Below, piece after piece: positions 53,855 to 64,000 of a DNA stretch of 64,000 nucleotides (positions are counted from its first letter, which is position 1; each line of letters starts with the position of its first letter). A program made the translations under genes and the position numbers. Location: contig NC_085049.1 of assembly GCF_963662255.1 (NCBI RefSeq), positions 27,870,142-27,934,141 of the forward strand. The letters are read 5' to 3'. The stretch is from Cinclus cinclus. Its lineage: Eukaryota; Chordata; Aves; Passeriformes; Cinclidae. The notes beneath the pieces are model-generated. The model was not told the DNA's origin. It searched no databases and was given only the letters and a program-made list of their open reading frames with translations.

Positions 53855-54616
53855 GACATTCAGCTTCCTGCAGAGTCCAGCCCACGCTCTTCTTTTCCCA
53901 TCCTTCCCCTGCAGATAAGGTGACACCCTGTCCTAGCCTGAGCAACCAGTATGTTCTTGGTCTCCCTTTTCTGTGAGCTGGAAAAGCGGGATCCAATTTT
54001 GGAAGGCTCTTTCCCACATGTAGCCTTTCACGTTGCACTTATGGGACAGCACATCTCTATGCTCCAGAGACCACAGTGCCATTGGAGTACAGCAAGTGCA
54101 GATATCCTAAAATGCCCACGCTAAGGATGCAGGATGAATTGGCCCAACCCACTGCGATCTGCAGGCTGAGATTTTGTGTGTAGTGACTCAATTGTGTTGC
54201 CCTGTGACTGTAAGGAGACAGCTGCAGGTGTTCTGCTGTCCATCCCTGCTGGGACACTACATGTGAAGGGGCTATGTGACAGCAGCACATGTGCCCTGTA
54301 TCCTATGTACCCTATAGGACACCTCCTTTGTCAAGCTAAAGTTGTTTGTGTGTTAAATATCCTGACCCATATTTGCCATCTGTATATATCATCAATCCCT
54401 TCTTCCTCTCTGTAAATACAGAACTGATCTTTCCTCATCTAAATAGTACAGTCCCTCCAGGTCTTTTTCTAGTTGGGCTTTTTTTTCTTCTACCCCAGGG
54501 ACAGTCACAAGTGGATCACAAACCACCAATGACCAGAGAAATTTCTTTGAAATATTGCTTTTGAAAAAATGTCATTAGTTTTTAAAATGTTATTCCAGCT
54601 GCAATAACAAATGAAA

Positions 54617-54628
54617 GGGGGGGGGGGG
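54617..54628. repeat. (G)12 homopolymer
   Basis: Twelve consecutive G. Not part of a repeated G-tract array, so an intramolecular G-quadruplex is not strongly suggested. Confidence 0.93.
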
Positions 54629-57600
54629 AAGCATCCTCAGAGTCCTCTAAAAAGAGGATCCTCATCCTACCAGGCGTGAATTGTGAGAGTGCAAGTATTC
54701 TCTTTTCCTGTGGATGCAAGTAATTTGGGACCATTTTTAGCTATGGTGCATTAGATGCGCAGTTCAATGGATGGTGAATAGTGCAAAGTTGATGAAGGAG
54801 CAGATTGATGTGCAAGGCCTCAGATTCCAAAGCATTCCTGGAAGACTGTGTCTCCATGGCTGTCCATTTACCCACCGTGCAGCACCTCTGAATCAGGCTC
54901 ATCCCTGGAGCCCCACTGATAAGCAGAGCTCAGAAGAAAATCACTGTAATCTGTCCTTAATTCTTGAACGCCACACTAACTGCCAGCAGCGAAATGGAGG
55001 GAAAATAATATGTTACCAAGCATAGCTTAAATAAAGACATGCATTATCCAGGATCTTTCTTCTGTGTGTCTCTACATAGGCCTAGAAGGGCTACAGGCGT
55101 GCTCAGGCACATTTACACAAACCACCACTGCATTTTCTTGCCCCCAGGTTTCCCACTACTTTATGGTCCACACCGCTGCTCTCATCCAGCCAGCAAAGAC
55201 TCAAGGTGAAAAACTGAGATAGCTCTGAATGATTGCCCGGTACCAACAACAGATGAAGAGTAAAAAATGGGCATGAAACACAAACAACATATAAATTAGC
55301 AACAGATTAATTTCCAAGGTGAGGAACCAAAGTTCAAAAAAGCCTAAAGTTTGATGGCTAACTCCAGGCCAGATCCATAAAATCTTGATTCTGCTAGTCA
55401 AAGGTGAAAACTCAAAAACCAGGCTACCAAAACTTTTAGTCCACTGTTTCCAGACATATAGCCCACTGTATTCCAGCCAGGAATATAATGCAACTATTCC
55501 ATAGTCTGTTGAGGTTCATAGAAAGCTCAGGTGCCTTAGAAAATATTTTAGTGCTGTCTTGGTTAACACCAGAAATTAAATGTGTGCACGATATCTCTTC
55601 TTTGGCTTTAGAAAGAAAGTCATCCAATGCTACCGCCCCTCCCTTCCTTGCCATCCCCCCAGTTCAACTAAAGGTTTCCACCCTGTAAGCCCCACTAACA
55701 CCCCAATCATAAAACCTTCTTCAGAGCCATAGACTCCAACATTTTGACAACAAATGCTGCTGGTGCCAGGGGGCTCTGACAAACTCAGTGCTGACATCAG
55801 TTGGAGAACTGGAGCCTGGTACAGTGCTGTCAATTTAATTGCAGTACGCCTCCCACAAGTTTAGGATTTAACTTGAGAAAGAGTCTGGATGACTGCCTCA
55901 ATATAGGCCATAAGAGGAAAATGAAATTCTGATCACTCCTAGTAAAGCACTCCAGAATCACAGATCAAGTGTCCTTCCCTTGCTCAGGGAAGACTTTCAA
56001 TGAAAGTATCAGTCTCAGATAGGTTATCTCCAGGAAAAAGTGGGAAAGTGGAAAAAAGGAGACCCAATAGCAGTTGCTTCAAAATTTGTAGAATTGTGTG
56101 AGGATAATCCAGTGTTACCCTCAGCATCAGCAGCAGGAATTGTCAGACCCTTCTAGGACTGCACTTTTATGTTCTTCCTTCACTTATTAGCACTCCTGCA
56201 CAGTGGCAAAAAGTGACTTCCAAGATTTTCTTGCATAGGGTGTGTACACATGGGCACCCTCATTCCCTTCTTTCCTTAAACACATGCATGTGCACATCCC
56301 ACATGATGTGGATGCCAGGAACCTGTAAAACTGTAGAGAGAAAATAGGGAGAAAATACATAGCAAAATGCAGCATAGTTGTTCTCCATTCTTTCATGCTT
56401 AACTCGGGAGCTGCAATGCAATTCAGATGCCATCCATGTCCCTGTTAGGTTGTGTGTGCAGATCACATGCAAACTCTGCTGGAGATGCATGAGGAAGCAC
56501 AATACAACTGGGATAAATTTGGTATTTTCCATTTAAAAAGTATTTGGATGTTTAAGGAAGAGATGCCAATGTATCCCCTCCAAATCAGAAATGTTTACAA
56601 TCCCCTAGTGTAACAACCCCACTGTGCCAAGAGGCAGTGCCATGGCAGGACAATCCTGAGTGTGCAGAGGGCTTGTGCAGGCTGTTGGAAGCATGAAGAC
56701 CGTGGTTAAAGCTGCAGGGCACAGCAGGGAGCTTTATATCCCGTGGGTCTGAGCCCTACCTGTGGCATCAGGACACAGGAATAGCTCTGTGAAGGCAGTT
56801 GCTTCAAGTTGCCTTGTTACTATGCCCACAGGTCAGAAATACTCAAGCAGCTACAGCAATTCTGCAGTAGGTGAGATAAAGAGTAAAGCCTTCAGAAACC
56901 TGTGGATTTTGCCCCAGTTTCAAAATGATGTAGACTCAAAGGAGTGTGAATCAGTCATGGCTTAGTGTCCTGGGGCCGGATACACAAAACGGCTTCAGCA
57001 TCCAATTCCTCTTTAGACAGTGAAAGAAACTCTAAATGCTTTTGGTGCCTATGTATTTTAAAAAAAAAAAATGTGCTTCTAATTTGCTTAAGATCTCATG
57101 ATGTTTTATCTCAAGAAGAGTTTTCTTCTGGCTGTAGAACATAAGGCTGTATTTTTTTTTTATTACAAAGAGTTACTCATTAACAATATAGATCATAAGA
57201 AAAAGGTTCAGGTAATCAGAACAACAAAAGTGCAGCCTTAGACTGTTCAGTTAGAGTGTACTGAATTATTTATAACTCCTGGGCACCAACAGCAATCACA
57301 GATATCTAATTTAAACTGTTACTATTTTTACTTGGCAATTTCCATCACTTGGAGTGTTTATATCTATGTATTTGCGGTTTGATCTTTTGCAGGACAAAAT
57401 TTCCTCTACTTACACAGAAAAGCATATTTAGGAAGTTTTGAAGGTATTTTTGTGCAGTAACCTTATTCTAAAGCATTTTGAGGCCTAGTATGACAGACTT
57501 TACAACTTTCAAAACTGTAAACTGGCTCTGTAAGGGGCTTGAACTTTCAGTTCTTTCTCAAGTAAAATTCTCTTTGATTACAGGTCATTGAGATCAAGGA

Positions 57601-60600
57601 GAAATTAGTTTCATTAGCAGATGTAAGACTGGGTCCTGTTTATGTGTATATGTGATGAGGGGACTTAGGTAAGGGAGCTGCACTTCTCTGTCAGCCCACT
57701 TAAGGATCTTTTGCATAGATGTTGGAAAAGTCACTGCTAAATCACTCCAACTTTCTACCAATCTCTTTTTGTAAAAAAACAGCCATTATACTTGTGTGTA
57801 GCTGGAATAAATCATTACTAAATCTTGCCCACAGGCTGACACACATACACTTGTATAGACGTGTACATTTGTATATATATTTGTAAATTTATGAAAAATG
57901 TCCGTATCTTCATGATTGCCTGAAATAACCTGGGGTTGATGTACAGAATTTCAGGCAAATGACTGTTTCTTTTTCACAATCCTCACGTATCTCAGATTTA
58001 AACCAAAACAAACTAAAAAGTACTATTTCCCAGGAAAATCCTCATTTTGCCATTGCACCAGTTGAGGAAGGGTACCACACTTAAGTCAGCAGCACGCACG
58101 TCCACACATGTACATCCAGTCAAAGGACTGGATTTCAAGGGCTTTTTTAAGGAAAAGGAATGGACTGAAAAGGCAAGGGTAGAATTTCTCTTCAGCATTA
58201 GCTCTCTCAATTGCTTCTCTTGTCCTTTATCAGAAGGCCCTTTGTACAGATGCTGTTCTTCTCTTTAGGTGTACATTTGGGAGGAGCACCTTTGTGGATG
58301 ACACTGAGCCACGAAAAAGCCAGGATTTTGTGACCTGCCTTTGCCCCCATTAACCTTAGACACTTAACTAAGTTCATTATGTTAATGGGCTCATCTCCCT
58401 TGGCTTCTTGTACAGGTAGTGAAGAGACACTGTTGCTTACAGGTGGTGACCTAGCAAAATTAACATCTAAGCTTTAGGAGCTCCTTCTTGCCTCATACAA
58501 TGACCACTCACCTGTCTTGGGTGATCCCAAGATCTTAAATCCTTGTGAGGTGAATCAGATACCTAGTGCAGAAGAGCATCCATGTGGAGATCAGCCGTGT
58601 CTGTGTGCTTTGAGTGCATGGCCTGGGCTCACCTGTGAAACACAGGTTTTAATTGTGAAAGCCTGTTGGAACAAAAGGAGATGTTCACAACAGCCTTTCC
58701 CTCCCAAACTGCAACATGACTGCAAAGGATAGGGCTTGTCCCAACCCCTGGAAATAGCATTTGAGGTGAGTGCCTTGTGGTGGCCTCCAGGCACAGACCA
58801 CTGTGCTGGAGGTCAGAGGTCTGTAGTCTGAACTCTTTGCCTTTCTCTGCCAGTCCTGGGCATTGTTGAAGCAGTTCAAAGAGTGAATTTATATCTTAAA
58901 CGATTGAAGGTTACTTTTCTTGCTTTATCCCCAAACTGGCCTGGAAAAGTCATCTAGCTGGTAGTGATAATCAAAAATTCTCCTCCAAGATACAGTCTGG
59001 GTAGTTTCATATTATTTTTTTCAATGTTAATAACTGCTTTACAAACAGCTTACATGGAGATTAAAGAGATTGCAATTTCATCCCTTATTGTTGGGATTAT
59101 AGTTGTCCTCAGAAAAACCAAACTGAGAACTCAACAAGAGGATGACTGGCTGTATTTTTCAGAAATCTGCTCTGACAAGGCTGAACGTACATCTCCATCT
59201 CATGGTGAGAGTTTCTCAGAGACAAAATTTGGAATTGCGTATTGATAGCAAGTCTATCTAGAAGGAACAGCAATTTAATCTAGTATTAGAACTTTGGAAC
59301 TCTTGTATAGTCCCATATATTACCTGAATAAAACAAACACAGTCAGAGGAGTGGGAAAATTAAACTGATTTCTGAAAACTCTAAGGCTAAATGAACTCTG
59401 GATCTTGTGCCAATGTATGGTCACTACTATTTGTTTCTACAGCTAAATTTAACTCAGTGACTTGACAATCTTCACCCATCTCTTAGAACAGCTTTATTTT
59501 TAAAAATACTCTTAAGGTTTTGGTAAGAGGGACTTCAGCTGACCTGCAGGGAACTGTAAAATGAAGATTCAATACTGTATACTAGTACTTAAGGAAAGAC
59601 TCTAGTTAAAAAGTGGAAGATAAAGCTGAGTTCCAGGGATCAAATGTTATTTTTCAGCATGGTGCTGCCTTGCCTAAGATGTAGTGTATCATCCTGACAT
59701 TCTTCTCCTGTTCTCCCTTTCCCTTTTTTGAGGCGTAAGATATATATCTCTGTCTCCCTCTCTTCCTTTTCCTCCCTGTGTGTGAGAATACAGACATGCT
59801 TCTTGTAAAGACATTTTTTTCTAAATTTCATTCCATACCAGCTCTTGCATATGTGACTGTTTTGTTATTTGAGATGTCTGTGAAAAAGAAATAAAGGCTT
59901 TAAGAGTGAACTCTGGAAATGAGGAGGAGCTTGAGAATATATCAAATTTAAGGATGCAGCACAATTTTCTGCAACAGTTTTCAGAATGTTCCTAAATTCT
60001 TATCATCACTCTCCTGCCCTCCCACTCTGTGAGAGGGGTGAGGAAGGTACTGGGATGTGGGATTCTCAAAGGTTGCTCTTTAGACTGTTAACTCACTGTG
60101 TCCCACAAGGATTTTGCAGGTTTTTCAGAGTTTTAGTGTCAAAGAAAACCACCTTTTAAAACATCATAAAGTCAATGCACAATATCACGTGGGAGGAGGT
60201 TCTAAGGGATGACTCCATACCAGCTTGTCTTTGTTTCCCATTCTTTTCAACAGTCCTGCTTGTCCATCCAAGCTGGGTTCACTTTGCCAAGGTGTGGCTT
60301 GACGAGAGGGGACTGCCTGACCTCTTACCCCCATGACACACTTGGATAATCTTCTTGGATAACTTTCCACTTTCTCTCAAAAAAACCCATCTCACCTCCT
60401 AATGAAAGCCATAACCTCTCCCATGACCCTGCCACAAGGGAGCGAATGCCCAGGCTCCATGGGACAGAGAAATGCCTGGTAAGGAAAGACAATGGGTGGA
60501 GCTCTCAGGCCACCAGAGCTCCGGTGTCACCTTCCCCTGCAAGCTACCCTGCTGCTCATGAACCTCTCGGCCAGTTCAGCACGTGGGTTGATTCTCACTC

Positions 60601-61249
60601 TCCCACTTGTGCCCATGGGAAATGTGTTTTGATGTGCAAAACACTCCTGTGTGGGGACACGAGCACTGGGTACAAGGGGCAGGGAGAAATCAGACACACC
60701 GGACTCCACACCATCCACTGTAGGCACATCTCATGAAGATATTTGCTCTTCAGGATTTCTTCTGCACCAAGTAATATTCAGCCCAACCACACATTACTAC
60801 ACTGGCCAAAAGTTTTGGGAGGGTTTCCCTTTCTTGACTTTCTCATTGGTCCTTTTTTCCTATGATTTTTTTTTTCTTGCTCAGAAGAAATGAAGCAATT
60901 CACATAATCATCCCTTGATGATGATGAAAGTTGCAGTCATCACTGCTTCTAATTGACAGTTTGGGAGGCTTGGGATAATAATTCACTTAAATGCCTGCAA
61001 ATTGAAGTATGTCAGCACTTTCCTAGGACATTCCCATGTAAAATAATATGACTGGTACAGGACATTTGTCATGCGGGTACATCTTGGCCAGCTGTTTATG
61101 TTTCCTCTAAGTGCAGTACACACACATCAAAGCTGGATTAAGAAAGACCTAGAATGCCACAATACTCAGGCATATTCAGAGAAATGCAGCAATACATCAC
61201 ATTTATCTGGCATATTTTCTCTATAGTAAATTTTACAAGTATGAGTCCC

Positions 61250-61336
61250 ATCAGACCTGTCTGAGGCAGGTAGGTATTACAGCCATTTTGGAGATGGGAA
61301 GCCAAAAGCCTGGGGAAAGACCTTCTATCTAGTGGT
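61250..61336 (-). mobile_element. MIR/CORE-SINE-like fragment
   Basis: Plus-strand order 'tgaggcaggtaggtatta', 'cagccattttggagatggga', 'agccaaaagcctggggaaag', 'ctatctagtgg' follows the reverse-complemented MIR 3' half (from memory 'tgaggtaggtattatt..ccattttacagatgggaaactgaggc...agctagtaagtgg'). Confidence 0.6.
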
Positions 61337-61506
61337 TTGATGCCCCCTCACAAATTCAACCATCTGCAGGTGGAGCCTTCTCTTTTCAGCAGTTTTGAAA
61401 ATTCAGACAGTAGCTTGGTTTACCCAAATCTGCAGTGGCTGTAAATATGAAAGCCGGGATTAGGACGCTCAGGATCCCGATTTCTTCAGAGCACTGCTAC
61501 AGAGCT

Positions 61507-61616
61507 TTGATCCCACAAAGCACTTGCCTAATTTCAAGCATAAATTTCCCATTAAGGAGGCTACTGTCATGCTTAAAGCTAGCCACATGCTTAAGTTCTT
61601 TCCTAGACTGGGAATC
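61507..61616. repeat. Self-complementary dispersed repeat, copy 2
   Basis: The left arm (GATCCCACAAAGCACTTGCC then TAATTTCAAGCA) reverse-complements to TGCTTGAAATTAGGCAAGTGC. This aligns with the right arm TGCTTAAAGCTAGCCACATGC, and the outer ends (GATCCCACAAAGCACTT / AAGTTCTTTCCTAGACTGGGA) also pair imperfectly. The arrangement is of a palindromic element about 110 bp long, like a folded-back non-autonomous DNA transposon. Confidence 0.5.
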
Positions 61617-62730
61617 ACACTGAAATAGATATGAAACTTCAACATATTTTGAAAAGTCCAAAACCATGTCCATTTCTGATTATGGTTTGGGCATTGTAAA
61701 GGATATTTGAACTGTGTATGCAACTGCTTAGCCAAGTGGAGTATATATTTTTTAGCCTATACACACAGAGTTTTAGGACTTTTGGGTAGAAACATCCAGT
61801 TGCCAGAAGTAATAGAGAGTGACATATCCTGTGAGGCTGGGACCTCTGTGCTGCTGTAAGAGGCAAAGTGGCTCCTGTGGCCATCGGTGCTAACAATACA
61901 TCAACAACCACTGACTGTTTTGTTAGGTTGTTCTGGTGAGATGTGAGTGTGGTGGCTAATTTCACAAGTAATGTGACATCAAGTGTATTGTACTTTCCAT
62001 TTCTTACTGTAATCTATTGCAGCAGAGGTGAACAGAATTTGTTTAAACATGAAACACCCCCAGTTTTCTTGTTCTGTTAATCCAAGGTGCTAATCTGCAG
62101 ACACACACACAGGTGTTTGTGTACACACATCAGTGTTTGCAGTTTGTGGCCCTGAAGGAACATTTCAGTGGCAGGGTTGAGATCAGGGAACTAACAGGGA
62201 GAATGAGCAAAACCCTCTAACTTTGAAAGACAAGAGTTGCAGAAAGCATCACAGGACTTTGACGAAAAACTGGCTACATCTTACAATTTCCCTTTTGTTT
62301 TGATTTGTTTTGGTTTTATTCGGATTGGCACAGAATACTGTATTTCCATCAATTAAAATCTTGTCTGGTAAATAACTAAACAACTTGTTCATGGAAAATT
62401 AAAAAAAAAGTAAGTAAACTGTCAGTTGTGGAATGTAAACTGATTAAACAAATAAAAAAAATCATGTTGTGTGTTTTAAGAGGTTGTGTCTGCTTGTGTC
62501 AGGAATGGGATTGGACACCTCTCACCATCCCCATCCTCACAGAAGGATGGACGACAAAGAGCAAAACTGGGAGGTAGGTGGTCTCTGAGTTATGGGGTAC
62601 TGGAAATGCTCTTTGAAAACTAAAAATAATAAAGATTAGGTGGCTTCTGATCAGAATCACTGTACAAAACATTACAAACACAAGCAGGATATCAACATGA
62701 GTTTACAAGGAGGTTTCCTGTCTATCATAG

Positions 62731-62798
62731 AAGGGATTGATTCCTGCTGGGGCCTTGATGTTAGAGTACTGCACGTACTCTAACACCATTAATCCCTT
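62731..62798. repeat. Nested inverted repeat with an 11-bp perfect stem
   Basis: The inner stem TGTTAGAGTAC (62759-62769) and GTACTCTAACA (62775-62785) pair perfectly around TGCAC. An outer pair, AAGGGATT (62731-62738) and AATCCCTT (62791-62798), is also exact. The outer left flank is 20 nt and the right flank 5 nt, so the whole would be a bulged hairpin. Confidence 0.88.
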
Positions 62799-63015
62799 TT
62801 TGGGGCCATTTAATGTGTTGAAGTCTGTGATTTGATTGAAATGTATAGAGATATCAGAGTAGTTTAGCTCCCACCTTCCCCCAGCAAATAAACAACTAAA
62901 ACTGAATATGGATTGGAGCCTGTCATGTTTCCAGTGTAAGGGCTTCAGGAAACCTGGCAGGCACAACACTGCACTGATATTAGTGCTTCTTCACTGCACA
63001 TGTATCCTCAGGCTG

Positions 63016-63075
63016 ACAACAATGCAGCAGACAATCCTGCAGCAGACAACAGTGCAGCAGACAGTCATGCAGCAG
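63016..63075. repeat. 15-bp minisatellite, four units
   Basis: Four contiguous 15-mers: ACAACAATGCAGCAG, ACAATCCTGCAGCAG, ACAACAGTGCAGCAG and ACAGTCATGCAGCAG. The last seven bases (TGCAGCAG core) are invariant. Because the period is a multiple of three, the overlapping plus-strand frame (62908-63165) reads as a glutamine-rich pentapeptide array (T-x-x-Q-Q), but no gene context supports coding. Confidence 0.95.
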
Positions 63076-63789
63076 ACACACATTTTCTGTAGTGTTTGGA
63101 GTGTGCAGCCAGCATCAGGCTGCAGGTATCCCGGGCTGAATGCCCAACATTCAGGGTATTCATAATAAATGGAAAGGTACCCAAACTACCTCAAATATAT
63201 AAAAAAGAAATTTAAAAAAATAAACAAAAGTGCTTCCAACTGTCCTAGCAGAAGCAAAGCAAAAGAGCAGACCAAAGAGAGAAGCATAAATATAATTTTT
63301 TAAATTATTGAGCTTTAATTGAGTTAATCTAGAACTAAACTATTAAAAAATTATAGCAAGGAATTTTTAAACATAATTATTTTGTTGATTATGGTATTAA
63401 GTATCAAAATTGTCTAAGTTGATTATTTTTGCCTGATTTAGGCATTGTACCTATAAAGACCTGACAGTCAAAAACAAGGAAGCACCTGATGGTTCTTCCC
63501 AAGCTGACTGGTTTTTTTGACAGACTTTGGGGTGTAGCAAAACAAAGAGTCTCCTGCAGTTTTTAGGATGGAGTCCCTCTTGCCTCCAAAGAGGTCCTGT
63601 CTAAAACACCATCAGTAGTAAGGAATCAAATGAAAAATCAGAATGGAGAAGTGTAAAAAAAAACCATCTCTGTCAAAAACCCCATCAGTACTGGCATAAA
63701 TTTACTGACCTCTTCCCTGGCACTAACAGCTGAGGAAGGGAGAAATCTAGGTGATATATTAAACACAGAACTCCAAGAATGTGCCTAAT

Positions 63790-64000
63790 TTTGCCACGTT
63801 TCAAGAGAACGCACTTGTACTGCCGGTGCTTATTTGCTGCTGCAAATAAAATCTGGGGTCGAAGCAGAGAGCGGGAGCAGGGAAGAGCAGGCTGGGGGTA
63901 CAGAAGATGGCAACCCTCCCGGACCAAATGAAGGGAACAGAGGTGTTACAGTGGCATATCCAGCCCCGCGAGGGGTCAAAACCTTTTCGACGAAGCATCT
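63790..64000. other. CpG-rich segment at right window edge (promoter, exon or LTR edge)
   Basis: I count ten CpGs in about 210 bases, against very few in neighbouring kilobases. An AATAAA lies at 63845-63850, followed within 15 bases by GGGGTCGAAGC, and the related GACGAAGC appears at 63989-63996. A poly(A) signal next to a GC-rich stretch is how R-U5 of a retroviral LTR looks. A CpG cluster is also how the 5' end of a neighbouring gene looks. The segment is cut by the window end, so neither can be decided. Confidence 0.35.

Larger units (their letters stand above)
50766..64000. other. Region downstream of TMEM178B: distal 3' UTR or intergenic
   Basis: No exon with recognisable protein similarity was found on either strand. 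Listed separately are homopolymers (52594, 54617), two copies of a self-complementary repeat (53755, 61507), a MIR-like fragment (61250), a nested hairpin (62731), a 15-bp minisatellite (63016) and a CpG-rich right edge (63790). Further AATAAA signals occur at 55030-55035 and near 59889, but nothing ties them to a transcript. The remaining sequence shows nothing I can name. Confidence 0.7.

Noticed and set aside
62908..63165. Glutamine-rich peptide array as a possible protein
   Set aside because: It is produced by the 15-bp minisatellite. There is no start context, exon structure or homologue.

Overview
The window is vertebrate nuclear DNA and almost certainly avian. It is AT-leaning and intron-rich, with no operon-like gene packing. 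It carries plus-strand CR1 LINE fragments whose 3' ends match the bird CR1 consensus as I remember it (the 'tcttttccaacct...gattctatgatt' tail). It also carries older CR1 and MIR/CORE-SINE-like relics of the kind sauropsid genomes retain. The order or species cannot be fixed from the sequence alone.

Only one protein-coding gene is supported. The last two coding exons of TMEM178B (transmembrane protein 178B) lie on the plus strand, at 31101-31238 (exon 3) and 49720-49970 (exon 4, ending in TAA). Together they encode about the last 128 residues: the second, third and fourth membrane segments and the C-terminal tail. Exons 1 and 2 were not found and should lie upstream of base 1. The layout is: 1-31100, 3' part of intron 2; 31101-31238, exon 3; 31239-49719, a complete 18,481-bp intron 3; 49720-49970, coding part of exon 4; from 49971, the 3' UTR, with a cluster of four AATAAA signals at 50692-50745; then apparently intergenic DNA to 64000.

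The non-coding DNA holds five CR1 fragments (three typical avian ones on the plus strand, two ancient ones on the minus strand), three MIR-like fragments on the minus strand, and two copies of a self-complementary dispersed repeat downstream of the gene. It also holds a 4 x 15-bp minisatellite, several microsatellites and homopolymers, and three perfect hairpins. The last 210 bases are unusually rich in CpG and may be the edge of a promoter, an exon or an LTR.

Other open reading frames are short. I judge them to be chance or transposon-derived. I found no tRNA, rRNA, CRISPR array or convincing new multi-gene system. The most useful leads are the palindromic repeat family, the CpG-rich right edge, the nested hairpin at 62731-62798, and poly(A) signals that partly coincide with a microsatellite.
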